This document shows positions 41,566 through 53,152 of a DNA stretch of 64,000 nucleotides, in pieces. Source of the DNA: Tomocerus qinae (taxonomy: Eukaryota > Arthropoda > Collembola > Entomobryomorpha > Tomoceridae); assembly GCA_020055645.1 (NCBI GenBank), contig CM034547.1, forward strand, positions 44,284,409-44,348,408. Direction: 5' to 3'. Numbering within the stretch: position 1 is the first letter of the stretch; each line of letters starts with the position of its first letter. The notes below the pieces were generated by a model. That model was not told where the DNA came from. It saw nothing but the letters and a program-made list of their open reading frames with translations, and did no database searches. A program made the translations under genes and the position numbers.

Positions 41566-41764
41566 GAAAGCTCTTTTTGTGAATGGATTTTTGAAGGAAT
41601 GTTTGGGGCAGACTTTCTGTCGTCAGCTGTCTATCTTATGCTTACGTATTTTCTAGTCAAATTCATCGGCACATGACGAAGAAAAACAATCAGTAGTGGA
41701 TTGGCAATTCCTTCCTCAGCTAACTTAACGATGACTACAGACGTTTCCCACAATTCCAGAATAA

Positions 41765-42751
41765 CACAGGCAGGTACTGCATACTGTAGTCATTTCAATA
41801 CAGATTACTTGTGCCCGGTGGGAAGCGTATCTTCAAACTTTCAATATTGTTAATATTCTTGAATTTGTCGAGAATCCTTATGTCTCATCGTGTCGCAACT
41901 TGAAAAATGAAAAGGAGATCTGCCTCCAACATTTGGGTCTTTCAACCGATGATATGCAAGTAATTTTCAATAAATACAAACAAAGAAAATCTGTGTTCCA
42001 AAAGTGTATTACCAAAGATATGCGAGATGAATTGAGGATCCGTGAATTCATTAAATGGACTAAATTGCCCCAAAAGGGTAAAGGGGTTTCTCTTTTCAGC
42101 CAATGTCCTTCAGCTAATTTTTGGATATATAAAAAAGATAACCTATCTTATTCAGAATGGACTACAAGTATTAAGATGACAGCTAATGTCGCCGCAGCCC
42201 GGGCCATACCAGGACGCTCCCAAAATAACCATTGCAGGATTAATTCCTGTAATGAGATAGAAACCCTTGGTCATATTTTGGGATTTTGTCCTCATGGATC
42301 TTTGCTGCGTAATCTAAGACATCATGAAGTGAGATCATTGATAGCTGACTCGTTAAGGGATAAGGGTTACATCGTACACGAAGAGGTTCACTGTACTTCC
42401 ACAGACGATTCAAATCGAAGGATTGACATGATAGCAATTTCTGGTTGTGATGGATTTATCATTGACCCTACTGTTCAGTTTGAAAGCCACGATAACCAGC
42501 CCGAAGAAGTCAACATTCTTAAGAAGAGAATCTACGACCCATGTTTTCCTTATCTCAAATCTAAATATAATATTGTTCATATTGAAACAATTGGATTGAT
42601 GATTGGGGCTAGGGGCACAATACCTAAATTTTTTGAGGACTTCAGAAAAAGATTTGCCTTACCCAATGATCTTACGAAGAAAATAGTTATATCTGTGTTA
42701 CGAGGATCATGCAAAATATTGCATAATCACCTCTTCAATTTTAAAACCTAA
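41765..42751 (+). pseudogene. retrotransposon polyprotein C-terminus (zinc knuckle plus endonuclease)
   Basis: The frame is open from 41765 after a stop, with no native start, and ends at TAA 42749-42751. That is about 328 codons, against well over 1000 residues for a full element. Around 42230-42290 it encodes a CCHC knuckle spaced C-x4-C-x7-H-x4-C (start CRINSC). Further on is the endonuclease signature: RRID, then 12 residues, then D in FIIDPT. These acidic residues are what the family's restriction-like nuclease uses. The stretches PEEVNILKKRIYDP and IGLMIGARGTIPKFFEDF are characteristic of arthropod copies. The surviving part has no frameshift or stop, suggesting a fairly recent insertion, but it lacks reverse transcriptase. 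Confidence 0.75.
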
Positions 42752-42901
42752 ATCATGATAATCATTTAAATCAAAACTTTGTTTTATTCTTAGCTTAATT
42801 TTAATGATTTATTTATTTGCAATAGTTATTTAATGTTATACTGTGTCGTGTCGGCAAATGTCATATGTTTTTGACATCAGTAATAAATTCATTCATTCAT
42901 T
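41765..42901 (+). mobile_element. 5'-truncated non-LTR retrotransposon, restriction-like endonuclease type
   Basis: Only the C-terminal part of the single polyprotein remains, followed by a short 3' UTR. The 3' end is the simple tail AATAAATTCATTCATTCATT at about 42881-42900. 3' tails of short tandem repeats are common in R2-like and related elements that carry a C-terminal restriction-like endonuclease. The reverse transcriptase domain is absent, so this is a dead-on-arrival 5' truncation. The exact 5' junction and a target-site duplication could not be fixed. Confidence 0.75.
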
Positions 42902-42936
42902 GTTAATTTAGTGACCGGTCACCAATTGTGGGAAAC

Positions 42937-44189
42937 ATCTATTTGACAATTGCCATCTCACCACGTCTCAAGCTGAAAAGTCTATCGAAAAACTTCGTCT
43001 CAACTTGACTCACTCCACTCCACTCACACACTCACTCACACTGCCACTGCCACACTACACTCATAATATCATCACCTAATCCTATCCTAAATACTATTCA
43101 ATTCAACCGTATCGCAATCGTAAGTAGTGACAAAAAATTTCGTCTCATCTCAGCTCAAATCTAAAGTCTAACTAAACTAAAGGACTGTAAAATGTGTCAA
43201 AAGCCAAAGGACATAATATTATATGAATGTTGATATGAATGAGTGAGTGAGGAATGATGAATGCAAAGTGCATTTTTGTAGTCAAAAAGTCAACATTTTT
43301 GTGCATAGCAATTTGCAATAATTGCCAATGGCAATTCCATAGTCAAGGATGCAGAACGGTAGAAAACAAAATTGAGCGATCCGGATTTCTACTTTGCTTA
43401 CTGCTGCTGTGTACATGCAGCTAAGTGGGAATATTTAAATTCAAAACTAAGGGATATTTTTATGCGGCACATTCAAGCTTTGGGTTACTTACATTATCAT
43501 TCATCATTGATACATCATTGATTGATATTGATTGCCCATTTAATAATATTCCATTTATTAATTAATTGACGTTAACTTAGACTAGACGTAAATTAGCCGA
43601 ATATAGGATGATAGGACTGTAGGACAACACAACTCCTTTGAAACTAATTAAAAGTCAGCTTAAGGTATTCAAGTAATAGGTAAGATAATTTTTGAATTTC
43701 TAGCTGGTAATACTATCACTTACTCATATTTGTTTATTTACAAAAACCGAAGATCTGTCTCTGTAGTATTCTCCTACCTGTCACCTCAACCATGCACTAA
43801 TCACATTCATCTGACAATATTTACGTTATACAGGTGAACAGTAAAAGGAGCTGTTATCTGTTTCGCCGGTGAAGCTATTCATCTACGATCTATCTAATCT
43901 ACTACAACGAAGATCAAAGATCAACTATTTCTGCCTCTGCAAATCATACTCGCCAACGCCAACAGTAAAATATCTTGGCAAGATAACCCCAACTTTTAAT
44001 GTAAGTAAATACACAACTTAAGCATTATACTAAAATGATGATTATATGATCTAAATGGTCATCATTCTAAATGATTAATTATTAGTTAAAGATTTATAAT
44101 GCGGTGGTACCAACATCGATAATATCAAATACAATATTCAATAATAATTACTTTACTTAAATTACATCATAATCATTTTATAATGGCAG
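42937..44189 (+). other. 5' region of the MTCH gene with probable non-coding first exons
   Basis: A CACT/CTCA-rich stretch at about 43005-43065 is followed by a good donor at 43120 (AATC/GTAAGT). A possible exon runs 43834-44000, between acceptor TATACAG and donor GTAAGT. The coding exon begins right after an AG at 44188-44189. I infer two untranslated leader exons separated by introns of about 0.7 and 0.19 kb. The transcription start could not be placed. Confidence 0.4.
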
Positions 44190-46696
44190 ATGGACCGATT
44201 TAGAAACCGTATAAATGTAAACACGCCCGAAATACGTGCTTTTGCCTTGCAAACAGGCTACCAAGTTGCGTGCTATCCAATGAACTATGCCAAGACACTC
44301 ATACAGGTAACTACAGTTTTTAAATTGCACTTTGGTCATCATATCCTATGAAATTTTAGTTATTATTTTATTATTATTACTTTGGTTAATTAACAAACTT
44401 TTTTGTCGCAAATGATGATTTAGATTGGATATGAACCTTTTCCACCAACAAAAGGATCGTTTTTTGGAAACCCTTACCTGGCATTGCCGAATATATTTCA
44501 ATACAGTATAAAACCGCAAATCTCATATTATGGAAAATTTAAGCTATGTTAATTATTGTCTCTGAATTTATTTTTTAACTTTAGTTAGATACATCAAATC
44601 GGTTGATGGATTTTGGGGATGTTATAGGGGATTGGTCCCTTTTCTGTGTCAAAATACTGTTGCTTCTTTCGTTCACAATCAAGTAGCTGTCCGGCGCCCT
44701 TATGCTATCGAAGAAGGCGATGAATCGGGTAACAGAGAAAGACAACCTGTTGTTATCAAATCTGATACTTGGTTACGTAGTCCTTTGGAAACAGGCAAGC
44801 TGGAAAACGCTGTGAAGAGAACTGGGTGGCAGCTTGTTTGCACTGGTGCTGGTACCATTGCATCTCACCCATTTTATGTAATTATGGTACGAACTGTTGG
44901 TCAATTTGTTGGGCGAGAAACAAAATACAAGTATGATACAAAAATATTTATTTAGCAATTCTCTATATAGCACTACAAATATTTCATAATCTGTAGCACC
45001 TATTATTTATTTTTATTGATTGTATTTATAAATTGTTTTTAGTTGTGTTTGTATGTAAATGTTTAACTGGGAACTGTGCATTTCCTTGATTGAGTCAACA
45101 TTTTAATCAAAATAATGTTTTTGTTGTATAGACCTTTCTGTTTTATTTAAATTGCAGTTCTTTGTGGGAATCAATTACTACAATACTAGATGAAGATGGC
45201 ATTAAAGGTTTGGCAAACTTAAGCTATAATTTTTACAAAAATTAACATTTCTACTGATAACTGATTGATAACTTAATAAATTATAATATGTATTAAATAA
45301 TACTGATTAAAGGGTTTTTCGTTGGTCTTGTTCCTCGCCTCGTTGGCGAATTGCTATTGGTGTCAGTATCCGCATCTCTAGTCTATTTGATCAATAGCTA
45401 CATTGGGAAAAATAACCACACTGTGGATCAAGCTAGCAGTATGGCTGCAAGTGTAAGTGTATTTTTCTGTTTTATTACCAACATATAATAGTAATAGTAG
45501 TAAAGGTATACAATTATTATTATCTATTTCGGTATATTATTAGTGTCATCAATTTACTTTACCTTCATCTTATTTAATTTATCCCGGTAAATAAAAACGT
45601 TGTAAAAACTTCGTTTTTATTTCTCTATTCTTCTATCTATATAAAAAATAAGAGAATGATGAATGTTATTTAAAGCTTTTTGTTGAAATGCTCAAGCGCT
45701 TGTGTATGTAATGCACAATTTTCCAATTCCATATTATATTATGTCAACATGCAAGTATAATAATAATATTACATAAAAATAACTACACTATAGGTTAGTA
45801 TTACTTAGCATAATATGAAATTCAGCCAAAATGTTGACGCGTATAGTGAATCTTTCGAAATGCAATATCCAATTTATGATTATTGCCTACTTTTCGAAAT
45901 TGAGTCATATATGCTGGGGGCTACTATTACTTTATACATGACTAATACATGAAGGCAATTACATGCAGAACCATTTTAACAAAGGAATTAGTGAGGTTTA
46001 TTTTGAGTAACGCTCATTTCGTAGAAAATCAAAATAAGGTTTCTTGCAAGTTCACGAAATATAGTCAAATATTCATTAGCAATAATAAGTAATGAATGGA
46101 TATTTAGGTAGTGCAATGTATAGGCACTTCCTCATTTCGTTACGTGCAGTACAGGTACTGTTTTATAAAGTAAATCATCCATTTATGCGTCTGGTCTGGC
46201 ACAAAGAAGCGACTGCCGACTGGCGACTGAGGTGACCCTTTTGCACCACATACTGTGCTGTCCTATTTAGGCAATAAACGTGTAAATAAAGTTATTAAGT
46301 AAGTAGGTACTCGGAACTCTTTTTAATACATTTGTAATTACTATTACATTTTTGTTGTTATTTCTGTAGGTGGTCGCCCATGCAGTCTCCTACCAGTTTA
46401 CTGTTGTAGCAAGTACAATAGCCGTCAATAACAAGCTGTGCATTGGTCGCCAACCTCATACCATAAAATTCGACAGCTGGCTAGATTGCTGGAGTTATCT
46501 AAGAGATATGAAGCAACTGAAACGTGGGTCTTCTATTATAGGTCGGTATTATATGGGGCCAGTCTCATTATCGTATGGAGAAAAAATCCCAACCGGATTT
46601 TACTTTGGCCCACGTCATACAGCTTACAGGGATTGGAATGATGTTTCAAATTCAGTTTTAGGCATTCCACATAGTTTCTCCAAAAAGACTGATTAA
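44190..46696 (+). CDS. MTCH2: mitochondrial carrier homolog (MTCH family)
   Basis: Model: 44190-44306, 44424-44505, 44585-44930, 45158-45207, 45313-45452, 46370-46696, 353 residues, all in phase (vertebrate MTCH2 is about 300). It shows carrier-fold repeats with the family's degenerate signatures. Repeat 1 has YPMNYAKTLIQIGYEPFPPTK, close to the MTCH hallmark of Pro-rich EPxPP, then the GFWGCYRGLVP loop. Repeat 2 has ASHPFYVIMVRTVGQFVGRE and GIKGFFVGLVPRLVGE. Repeat 3 has FTVVASTIAVNN and FDSWLDCWSYL. The normal carrier Px[DE]xx[KR] motif is degenerate, as in MTCH1/2, which sit in the outer mitochondrial membrane. MTCH2 is known as an insertase for tail-anchored proteins and a BID partner. 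Whether this copy corresponds to MTCH1 or MTCH2 cannot be decided here. The fifth intron (917 bp) holds nothing I recognise. Confidence 0.88.
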
Positions 46697-47890
46697 ACAA
46701 TACTCTAATGTTTCATAAAGAGTATTAGCCATTACAAACTAATATATATATAATAACACCTCAATTGTGAAAAGTGGAAAAGAAATGTACTTTCAGTACA
46801 CAATTAGACCTTACCAAAATATGAAATTAAATGCAGTATATATAGTTGTAACTACTGTAGTTCCTTTTTGATTTGCTTGTATTTCTGTTGATATTTACAT
46901 TAGTCTCAAGTCTTCACATCTGCACCATTAATTAGATCCAGGAATAGTTAAAGCTAAAAATCTTAAATCATATCTAAAATCTAAATTGTTGTTTATACCT
47001 CACAAATTCGTGAGTATTGACTAAAAAATCCTGCTCTTGATAGCAACTGTCTTCAAACGTGAGTAAAAGCAAGTAGAGTTAGATATCTAAACTTAGTATT
47101 TCACTACCTAATAATATAAAGGATGGTAATTTCTCATAATTAGAGAAACTTTACTATTAGTATAATTATACAATATGCTGTCATCCAAAAAAACGTTTAA
47201 AGAGTGTCAGTGCTTTTAAAAAATTATTTTAATGTGATTTTGAGGATTCCCATTTGCAATTTTAATGCAAGAAGAAATCACAGAATTCATGTCAGCCTCT
47301 CTTGATTGGCCAAAAATTTCCATGTATACTACTACCTAATTATTATTTAATCACTGTTATCAATCGTTATTAAAATAGTAAAGAGTAAATTAATGTACCT
47401 AATCATTAATCATCACTTGTGACTCAATAATATGTATCATGTTATTATCAACCTATACACTGTGAGTGGAAATGCTTTATAAAATGTTGAAAATGAATTA
47501 ATTAATACTTGTAATTATAATTGTAATACGAGCACGTACTGGTTATATAGCTGTGTAAATGTAGCTTTAGACCAATATCTACAATAATACATGATTTAGT
47601 CAACAGAATAATGATTGCATTGGCTTTATTAACTGATTAGTCAAAGTCATACTTTACATATAAAATCTCTATTATATTCTATAGTTCCTTTTTTATACAA
47701 CCTTTTTTATATTTACATTTGTCATTTATAGTAATGGTAATGTTAACAAGCTTAACACATACCCATAGAACTGGTAGAACTGCGCCAAGGAATTTATTTT
47801 TAGCTAAAGTTTAAGTCACAAAATAATATGAAATTATTTTAGTCTAAATAGATGATCTTGATAGATGCGTAAGAAAGACAAGCAGAATGA
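46697..47890. other. convergent 3' intergenic region
   Basis: AT-rich, no coding signal. It lies between the 3' ends of the MTCH gene (+) and the chitin-binding gene (-). TTTATT at 47793-47798 reads AATAAA on the - strand, about 95 bp past the stop of the chitin-binding gene, and is its likely poly(A) signal. Confidence 0.5.
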
Positions 47891-49294
47891 TCACGGTCGG
47901 AGTTCACAATCGACATCCTGTGAATAAAGACACATATTTGCCGTAGGACTAAAGGAGGTTCCTTTAGCGCAATGGAAATGGTATGCGTGTCCATCATAGC
48001 ATTTAAAAAAGTGGTTACAACTGGCTACGTCCTCCCGAAAGAGAGGGTAGGGGGATGATTTATTTTCATCACAATACCTGTGCACATCCAAATAGCTGTC
48101 ATAAACGTGATTAGAGCTCTCTGGCTTTGGTAAAGAGTTAATTACATCTGATTGTGAAGATTGTTGTACTGGTTGTATTGGTTGTGCTTGTGGCTGTGAT
48201 TGCAGCAGGTTCAATTGCTGCTCCAAATAATCCTTATACACAACCCAAAAGTTTTTGAATTCTGGAGACTTCATCACATCTTCATCGATAGGTATTTCCC
48301 ACTTCTGTCGATTTGTTTGCACGATTTCTTCGAATCTCATCAGATTGGTGTCATTAGCGAAATTCGTTTCATTTAGAACCGGAAGAGAAGCTTCTAAATC
48401 TCTACCTATATCTAAATTTCGACGTTGTGTTGGGAAAAAACTCTCAAAGTTTTTCCATATGGGCTTGGTGAAATCAATAATAGTGGAAAATATCAAAGGG
48501 TATTTCAAGACTGTTTTCTCTGTACTTTCTGCACTTTGCGTTGCTGCTTTGTCCCAAATTGTGGCTGGTCGATCCCAATAAGTACTAGATGGGTTAGCTA
48601 AAGCCGGGTTGTGAGTTTGATGATTTGTAGAATGACCCCCAAAATTGGCATAGCCCGATAAGTGAGGATTTAATGATCCTTTACTTGGATTGGCTATCGC
48701 CACTGGGTGATCATTCGTTGTCACACCGGATACTGCCACTGCGGGAATGTGTTCTGAGTTGGAATTGCTGTACGAAGATATACCGGAAACAGTCTTCCCA
48801 GGGAAAAGGGGGCTTCTGTGCGCAGTCACGATAGCAGCTCCCACCGAGGAAGAATCATCCGGATTTTTATTAGAAATTATTGTGGCATGAATCGGAATAT
48901 GAAATGGGTGATGATGAATTATGTTTTTGGATGACAATCCATTAGCCAGAGCCGGGGTATGATATTCACTGTGTTCGTAGGAGGATGGTGCTCCATTAGC
49001 AAGAGCTGGAGTATGATATTCACTGTGTTCATGGGGGGATGATGCTCCATTTGCCAGAGCTGGTGTATGGTATTCACTGTATTCGTGGGGGAAATAAACA
49101 GAATGTGGTTTCCCAATAGATATAGCTGGTTCGTGAAGTGGACTTCTGTCTTCTTCTGCTAATTCTGTGACTAAACCTGGTAGATTAGCGGTGGCAAAAG
49201 CTGGAGTATGCATTTCAGATGTTTCCTTTCCCGTTGTAAGCGAAATGTTCACTAGAAGTAAACTTAGGCTGAAGATTTTCATGATTAATGTCAT
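47891..49294 (-). CDS. secreted protein with HxPALA repeats and C-terminal peritrophin (ChtBD2) domain
   Basis: One coding exon, 467 residues from the ATG at 49294. A splice acceptor just upstream (exon edge 49316) implies a 5' leader exon. Residues 1-22 form a signal peptide (KIFSLSLLLVNISLTTG). Residues about 74-127 are three near-identical 18-residue repeats with core SEYHTPALANG. Degenerate HxPA copies occur before and after (HTPAFATAN, HEPAISIG, HIPAVAVSG, HNPALANP). A Gln/Pro-rich stretch precedes the C-terminal domain (about 407-467), which has six cysteines spaced like a type-2 chitin-binding domain (CDENKSS...CNHFFKC...HC...MC...DC). Such proteins bind chitin in cuticle or peritrophic matrix. 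The single domain plus repeat-rich spacer suggests a structural role in cuticle, but tissue and partner are inference. Confidence 0.85.
   Translation of the reverse strand: MTLIMKIFSLSLLLVNISLTTGKETSEMHTPAFATANLPGLVTELAEEDRSPLHEPAISIGKPHSVYFPHEYSEYHTPALANGASSPHEHSEYHTPALANGAPSSYEHSEYHTPALANGLSSKNIIHHHPFHIPIHATIISNKNPDDSSSVGAAIVTAHRSPLFPGKTVSGISSYSNSNSEHIPAVAVSGVTTNDHPVAIANPSKGSLNPHLSGYANFGGHSTNHQTHNPALANPSSTYWDRPATIWDKAATQSAESTEKTVLKYPLIFSTIIDFTKPIWKNFESFFPTQRRNLDIGRDLEASLPVLNETNFANDTNLMRFEEIVQTNRQKWEIPIDEDVMKSPEFKNFWVVYKDYLEQQLNLLQSQPQAQPIQPVQQSSQSDVINSLPKPESSNHVYDSYLDVHRYCDENKSSPYPLFREDVASCNHFFKCYDGHAYHFHCAKGTSFSPTANMCLYSQDVDCELRP
48914..49075 (-). repeat. 54-bp coding tandem repeat (three units)
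   Basis: Three in-frame 54-bp units encode SEYHTPALANG plus a variable spacer (SSPHEH, PSSYEH, LSSKN). The units are nearly identical in DNA, so copy number may vary between individuals. Confidence 0.8.
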
Positions 49295-49319
49295 CTTTTT
49301 GAAAACAGTTTCCAATCTA

Positions 49320-52099
49320 AATTAAAATCAGATATCATTTATATAAAACCTTGATTTTTAAAAGACCTGGGAATAATCTGTATGTTTTATATTAAAAAAT
49401 CGATATAGGATAAATTTGAATATGGATAGCTTTACTAAAAGGCTGATTCCAAGCTGGCTATAACAAACTATATTGTTCATATCATTTCCAAAAGCTTTTT
49501 GATTTGAAAGATAAGATAAGATAGACATTTTTGTAAGATAAGATTTTGTCTGAAGCTCAAAAATAATCTCCATACCTTATTGATAGCCCGATAGCCGTGG
49601 TGGTAGTTTCAGTCTTGAATTTTATTATATTGTGAGTAACTACAGGGTAACTTCGTTTTCAAAATGAAACTGCAAAAGGAAATTATAGTGTCCGAATTTT
49701 ATTAAGATGAGGTTTTGGTGAAATCCAGAGAGGTACTAATTCCAAAGAGAGCTACAATATTGCATTTTTAATACTTTTATAAATTTTCTTATGCTCTTCA
49801 AGTACACCTACAACAGCTACATGACAATGACAGTACCACCTAAGGTCATTTCTTACATCACTCCACTCTCAATATTCGAAGAAGGATTAACTATTGAAGT
49901 AGCTATATTTATACCTTACTGAGACATGTAGTTTTGTAATACTATGTACTTTTGCATGTATGCAGATACACGCGATGACTAATTATTGTCAGCTCAAAAG
50001 AATGGGCTGCTGGGTTAAAGAAATAGAGAAACATGCCAGAAAACGCCATGTGGGGTAACATTTCAGAATTATTTTTCTCGTATGTAAAGGGAATAATAGT
50101 GTATCGAGTACGTCGAGTAGGGAGCTTTTAAACAATAGGTCTAACGCACCTAGGAACCTGACATCAGTGACATCCGTCCGACATTCCGTCTACTTACTTA
50201 CAATTACGTTCGTTCCTTTCTGTAGACAAAAGGACAAAATAGGCATGAAATTTTCCAATGAATTACATATTGAAAACATACAAAAGAGCTCCTCCTAGGA
50301 GGTGCCATTTTTCTATTGTAGGGTGATTATAAGATACGAGACATAATTTTTCTAAGTAGCAGACACATTTGCAAGTCACAAATACTAGTCTATAATTTGT
50401 ACAACCTTTGGCCTCGGCCTACCGCCACGCCGCCTTCTAGCAGACATCCAACATTTTCATTAAAAATATGAATCATTATCTCCCTCATATTATATCTAGC
50501 TAAAATACTAAGAATATTATACGAAGATGAATAACTAGCAATGTATTGAATATAGCTAGCTGATGGACGATAGAGAGACAGATATAACACAAGTGTTAAC
50601 ACATTTCGATTTTAGGGTACTTTTATCATGGGAATTTTCATTATCAGTTTGAACTTCGCGATAGAAATCGATAGCAATCCCAGTATCTGCATAGTATGAT
50701 AAGAGTACGATAATAAATGAAAGACGAGATTATAACTACTTTTGGAAATGTGAGTAGTAGTACTAGTAATTAATAGTAGTATCAAGTCTTTGTAAAGAGG
50801 CAAAATGAGAATCGTGTCCGTAAACAAATACTTTAGTAATTTTTGGTATGTAGCTGTGTAGCTTTGAGGTTTATACTATCCCATGTAAAGATTTATGGCA
50901 ATTTCTAAAATTAATTTGTAGCTACCAATTGCCAATTACCAAAACGTAAGTTTAGTTATTAATAACTTTTCAATGCAATTTGTCATCCTAGCACCAATAT
51001 AAATAACTTTACGATGTCTGTCGAATATCTCAAGATATAATATTAATGTGGTTCAAACAGACGTTAATGATTTAACCTAAACTACTTCAAATGGATATAA
51101 TATATTGTACCTTTTGTGTTTATTTTAGTCATTTGCCTTCCATTTTTTAGTAAATGGAACAATTCTAATGTAAGCCCACAACCCACACGACGAAGAAGGT
51201 TGGATTTGAGTACATTTTCTAAAAGGGTTGAGAATTAACACGATAATTTACAATAGTATTCATTTTGAGTATTTTGTATGTTTTGTCTTGTACTATTCGA
51301 GTAAGTAGAAAACAGTAGGATGCTTCATACTAAGCAAAGCAGTAAGTACTCTTTCCTAAAAGACTATTCATTGGTCTACCCTTAATGGCAGTGACAATAA
51401 AGCAAAGAGTTTGAGTGAATGCTCTTTCAATAGGAATGCAGCTCTATTTTTACACCAATTTTCCCCAGTAATTTTTAGTCCATTACTTGGGTACAATATT
51501 ATATGAAAGGTACACTCAAGTAGAATATTTTCATGATGAACTTAAAAAGGCACAGTATTACCATTCTTAAAATAGAATTCTGATATGAAAGTAATATTTT
51601 GTGCTTGAACCTGACCTGAGGAACCATTTAGAATAAGACAAGATATCAAAGTTTTCTGTAGCATCTCGTATGTTTGCACAAGTTTTTTGAAATTAAATAC
51701 GTGACAATTATTACATGATTTTTATTCGCAAACCTTAAATTCTTTGTAATTTCACCAACTTGCCACGTTGGATCGTCCACCATAATCATATAACCATAAG
51801 CAGGTGTTATCATCGTAATAAGGTAATAAATACGATTGCAACATATATTATACAATAAATTCCATTTTATAAGAATTGGTTAGAATTTTCTAAAAGTTTT
51901 TCTTTCCTTTTAAACACCAAATTTTTAAGGCAAACATTATCGTTCACAAACATACAATTAGAATATTGCTGTTAATCATTAAAAATTACTTTTTTAGTAG
52001 AGATAAGTGATGAGTACACTACACCTTTTCAATATTTACGCTATTGTTGTAATGAATTACTACTCGAATCTACCACTAATAATATTATGGATTTTTCAG
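49320..52099. other. divergent intergenic region
   Basis: Non-coding, AT-rich, between the 5' ends of the chitin-binding gene (-) and the precursor gene (+). Both genes start right after a splice acceptor, so untranslated leader exons should lie here, but their donors could not be fixed. Open frames of 60-71 codons are not recognisable. Confidence 0.5.
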
Positions 52100-52100
52100 A

Positions 52101-52700
52101 ATGGCAAGCATAATTTTCATTACAAGATGTGTGACACTATGCTTATGGCTTTGTGCATTGGCACTTACAACTGTACTGTCTAAGCCTACTTTAGATCAAG
52201 GTGCTAATAAAATAGATTCTTCGTCGGAAGAACAATATTTTAGATCAGAGTCTCCACCCGTAAATCAAGTCAGTGATGGAATTTCATACTCAAGGAAAGA
52301 GTATTACGGAAAAACAAGAACAGAAATACAGCCAAGGCGTCGTCTCAAAGTACCAGCTAAGGTATTTCATTTGCTTTCTGAGTATGAGGAGAAGCGCACC
52401 GGAGAAGCCAAAAAAGTGGTCAGTTCTTCAATTGTTGGACTAATGCAAAAGTCCCAAACTGACGAAGACGAAGAAATGCAAAGTCGCCGCCTTAAAGTTT
52501 CAACATCTATCTATAACTGGTTAGTTGCCAATCAAAATAGTCTGGAGAAAATTTCCGAACTTCCTCAAAATTTTCCGTCTTTGGACTCAGGGTCTACATC
52601 TGCTTATCCGCCAAATAATGACCAGAAATTCGATGCGAAAAAATTGTACCGATGCCCCATAGGCAATAAAACATGCCAACTACAGCACATGGGTTTATAA
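52101..52700 (+). CDS. secreted dibasic-rich precursor, candidate neuropeptide prohormone
   Basis: A single coding exon of 199 residues begins one base after an acceptor (TTTTTCAG), implying a spliced leader exon. Residues 1-27 form a strong signal peptide ending near VLS/KP. The rest is hydrophilic with likely convertase sites: RRR 79-81, KR 98-99, KK 104-105, RR 129-130, KK 180-181. Two segments are internally related: RRLKVPAKVFHLLSEYEE (80-97) and RRLKVSTSIYNWLVANQN (129-146), sharing RRLKV-x3-[VI]-[FY]-x-[LW]-L. Cleavage after KK181 would release an 18-residue C-terminal peptide with two cysteines six residues apart (CPIGNKTC), able to form a loop. I do not recognise the family. Layout, signal and paired basic sites suggest a peptide hormone, but another small secreted protein is possible. 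Confidence 0.6.
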   Translation: MASIIFITRCVTLCLWLCALALTTVLSKPTLDQGANKIDSSSEEQYFRSESPPVNQVSDGISYSRKEYYGKTRTEIQPRRRLKVPAKVFHLLSEYEEKRTGEAKKVVSSSIVGLMQKSQTDEDEEMQSRRLKVSTSIYNWLVANQNSLEKISELPQNFPSLDSGSTSAYPPNNDQKFDAKKLYRCPIGNKTCQLQHMGL

Positions 52701-52752
52701 TTTAAAATGTGCCTTGCTATGTTCAAAGATCTGTGTATGTCAAAATCATGAT

Positions 52753-52758
52753 AATAAA
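52753..52758 (+). promoter_or_regulatory. poly(A) signal of the precursor gene
   Basis: AATAAA 53 bp after the stop codon, well placed for a short 3' UTR. Confidence 0.6.
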
Positions 52759-53152
52759 ATGCAATTTTGTTTCAGTCTATATTTAAATATTTCATTTCAA
52801 CTGAAGCAATGAGACTTGGATTTAGATTTAAGCTACATAATTTTATTCTTATACAAAAAAGAGAAAATCTAGTGAAAACGCATAATATATTTCATGGATT
52901 GTTACTAAAAAAATTTCTAAAAATGGGACAATTTATTTTTTAGGAATTAGATTTTTTTTAACTATTTAAAGAAAAATTGTCAAACATCAGAATCATAGAA
53001 TCTGCTACTGGATATTCCTGGATTCCAAATCTGAAAGAACTATCAAAATCAAATGCTTTGGTTCGGGAGGAATTTCGCTCATTCAGTGCGTCGTTATGAA
53101 TATTTTATCTACAGGGGATATACTGAACTTGCAGGGAATCTTTCCAAGGGAG

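Larger units (their letters stand above)
41743..42936. repeat. 13-bp inverted repeat flanking the retrotransposon remnant
   Basis: GTTTCCCACAATT at 41743-41755 is repeated as its exact reverse complement at 42924-42936. Extending outward, 16 of 17 bp match. The right copy is preceded by a 12-bp perfect palindrome GTGACCGGTCAC (42911-42922). On one strand each copy contains TGTGGGAAAC, similar to a CSL/Su(H) site. No target-site duplication is visible outside the arms. It could be the ends of an element in which the retrotransposon landed, paired regulatory sites, or chance. Confidence 0.35.

Noticed and set aside
52101..52700. Assigning the precursor to the CRF-like diuretic hormone or allatostatin C families
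   Set aside because: FHLLSEYEE superficially resembles CRF-like helices, and C-x6-C matches the allatostatin C spacing, but flanking residues do not agree.
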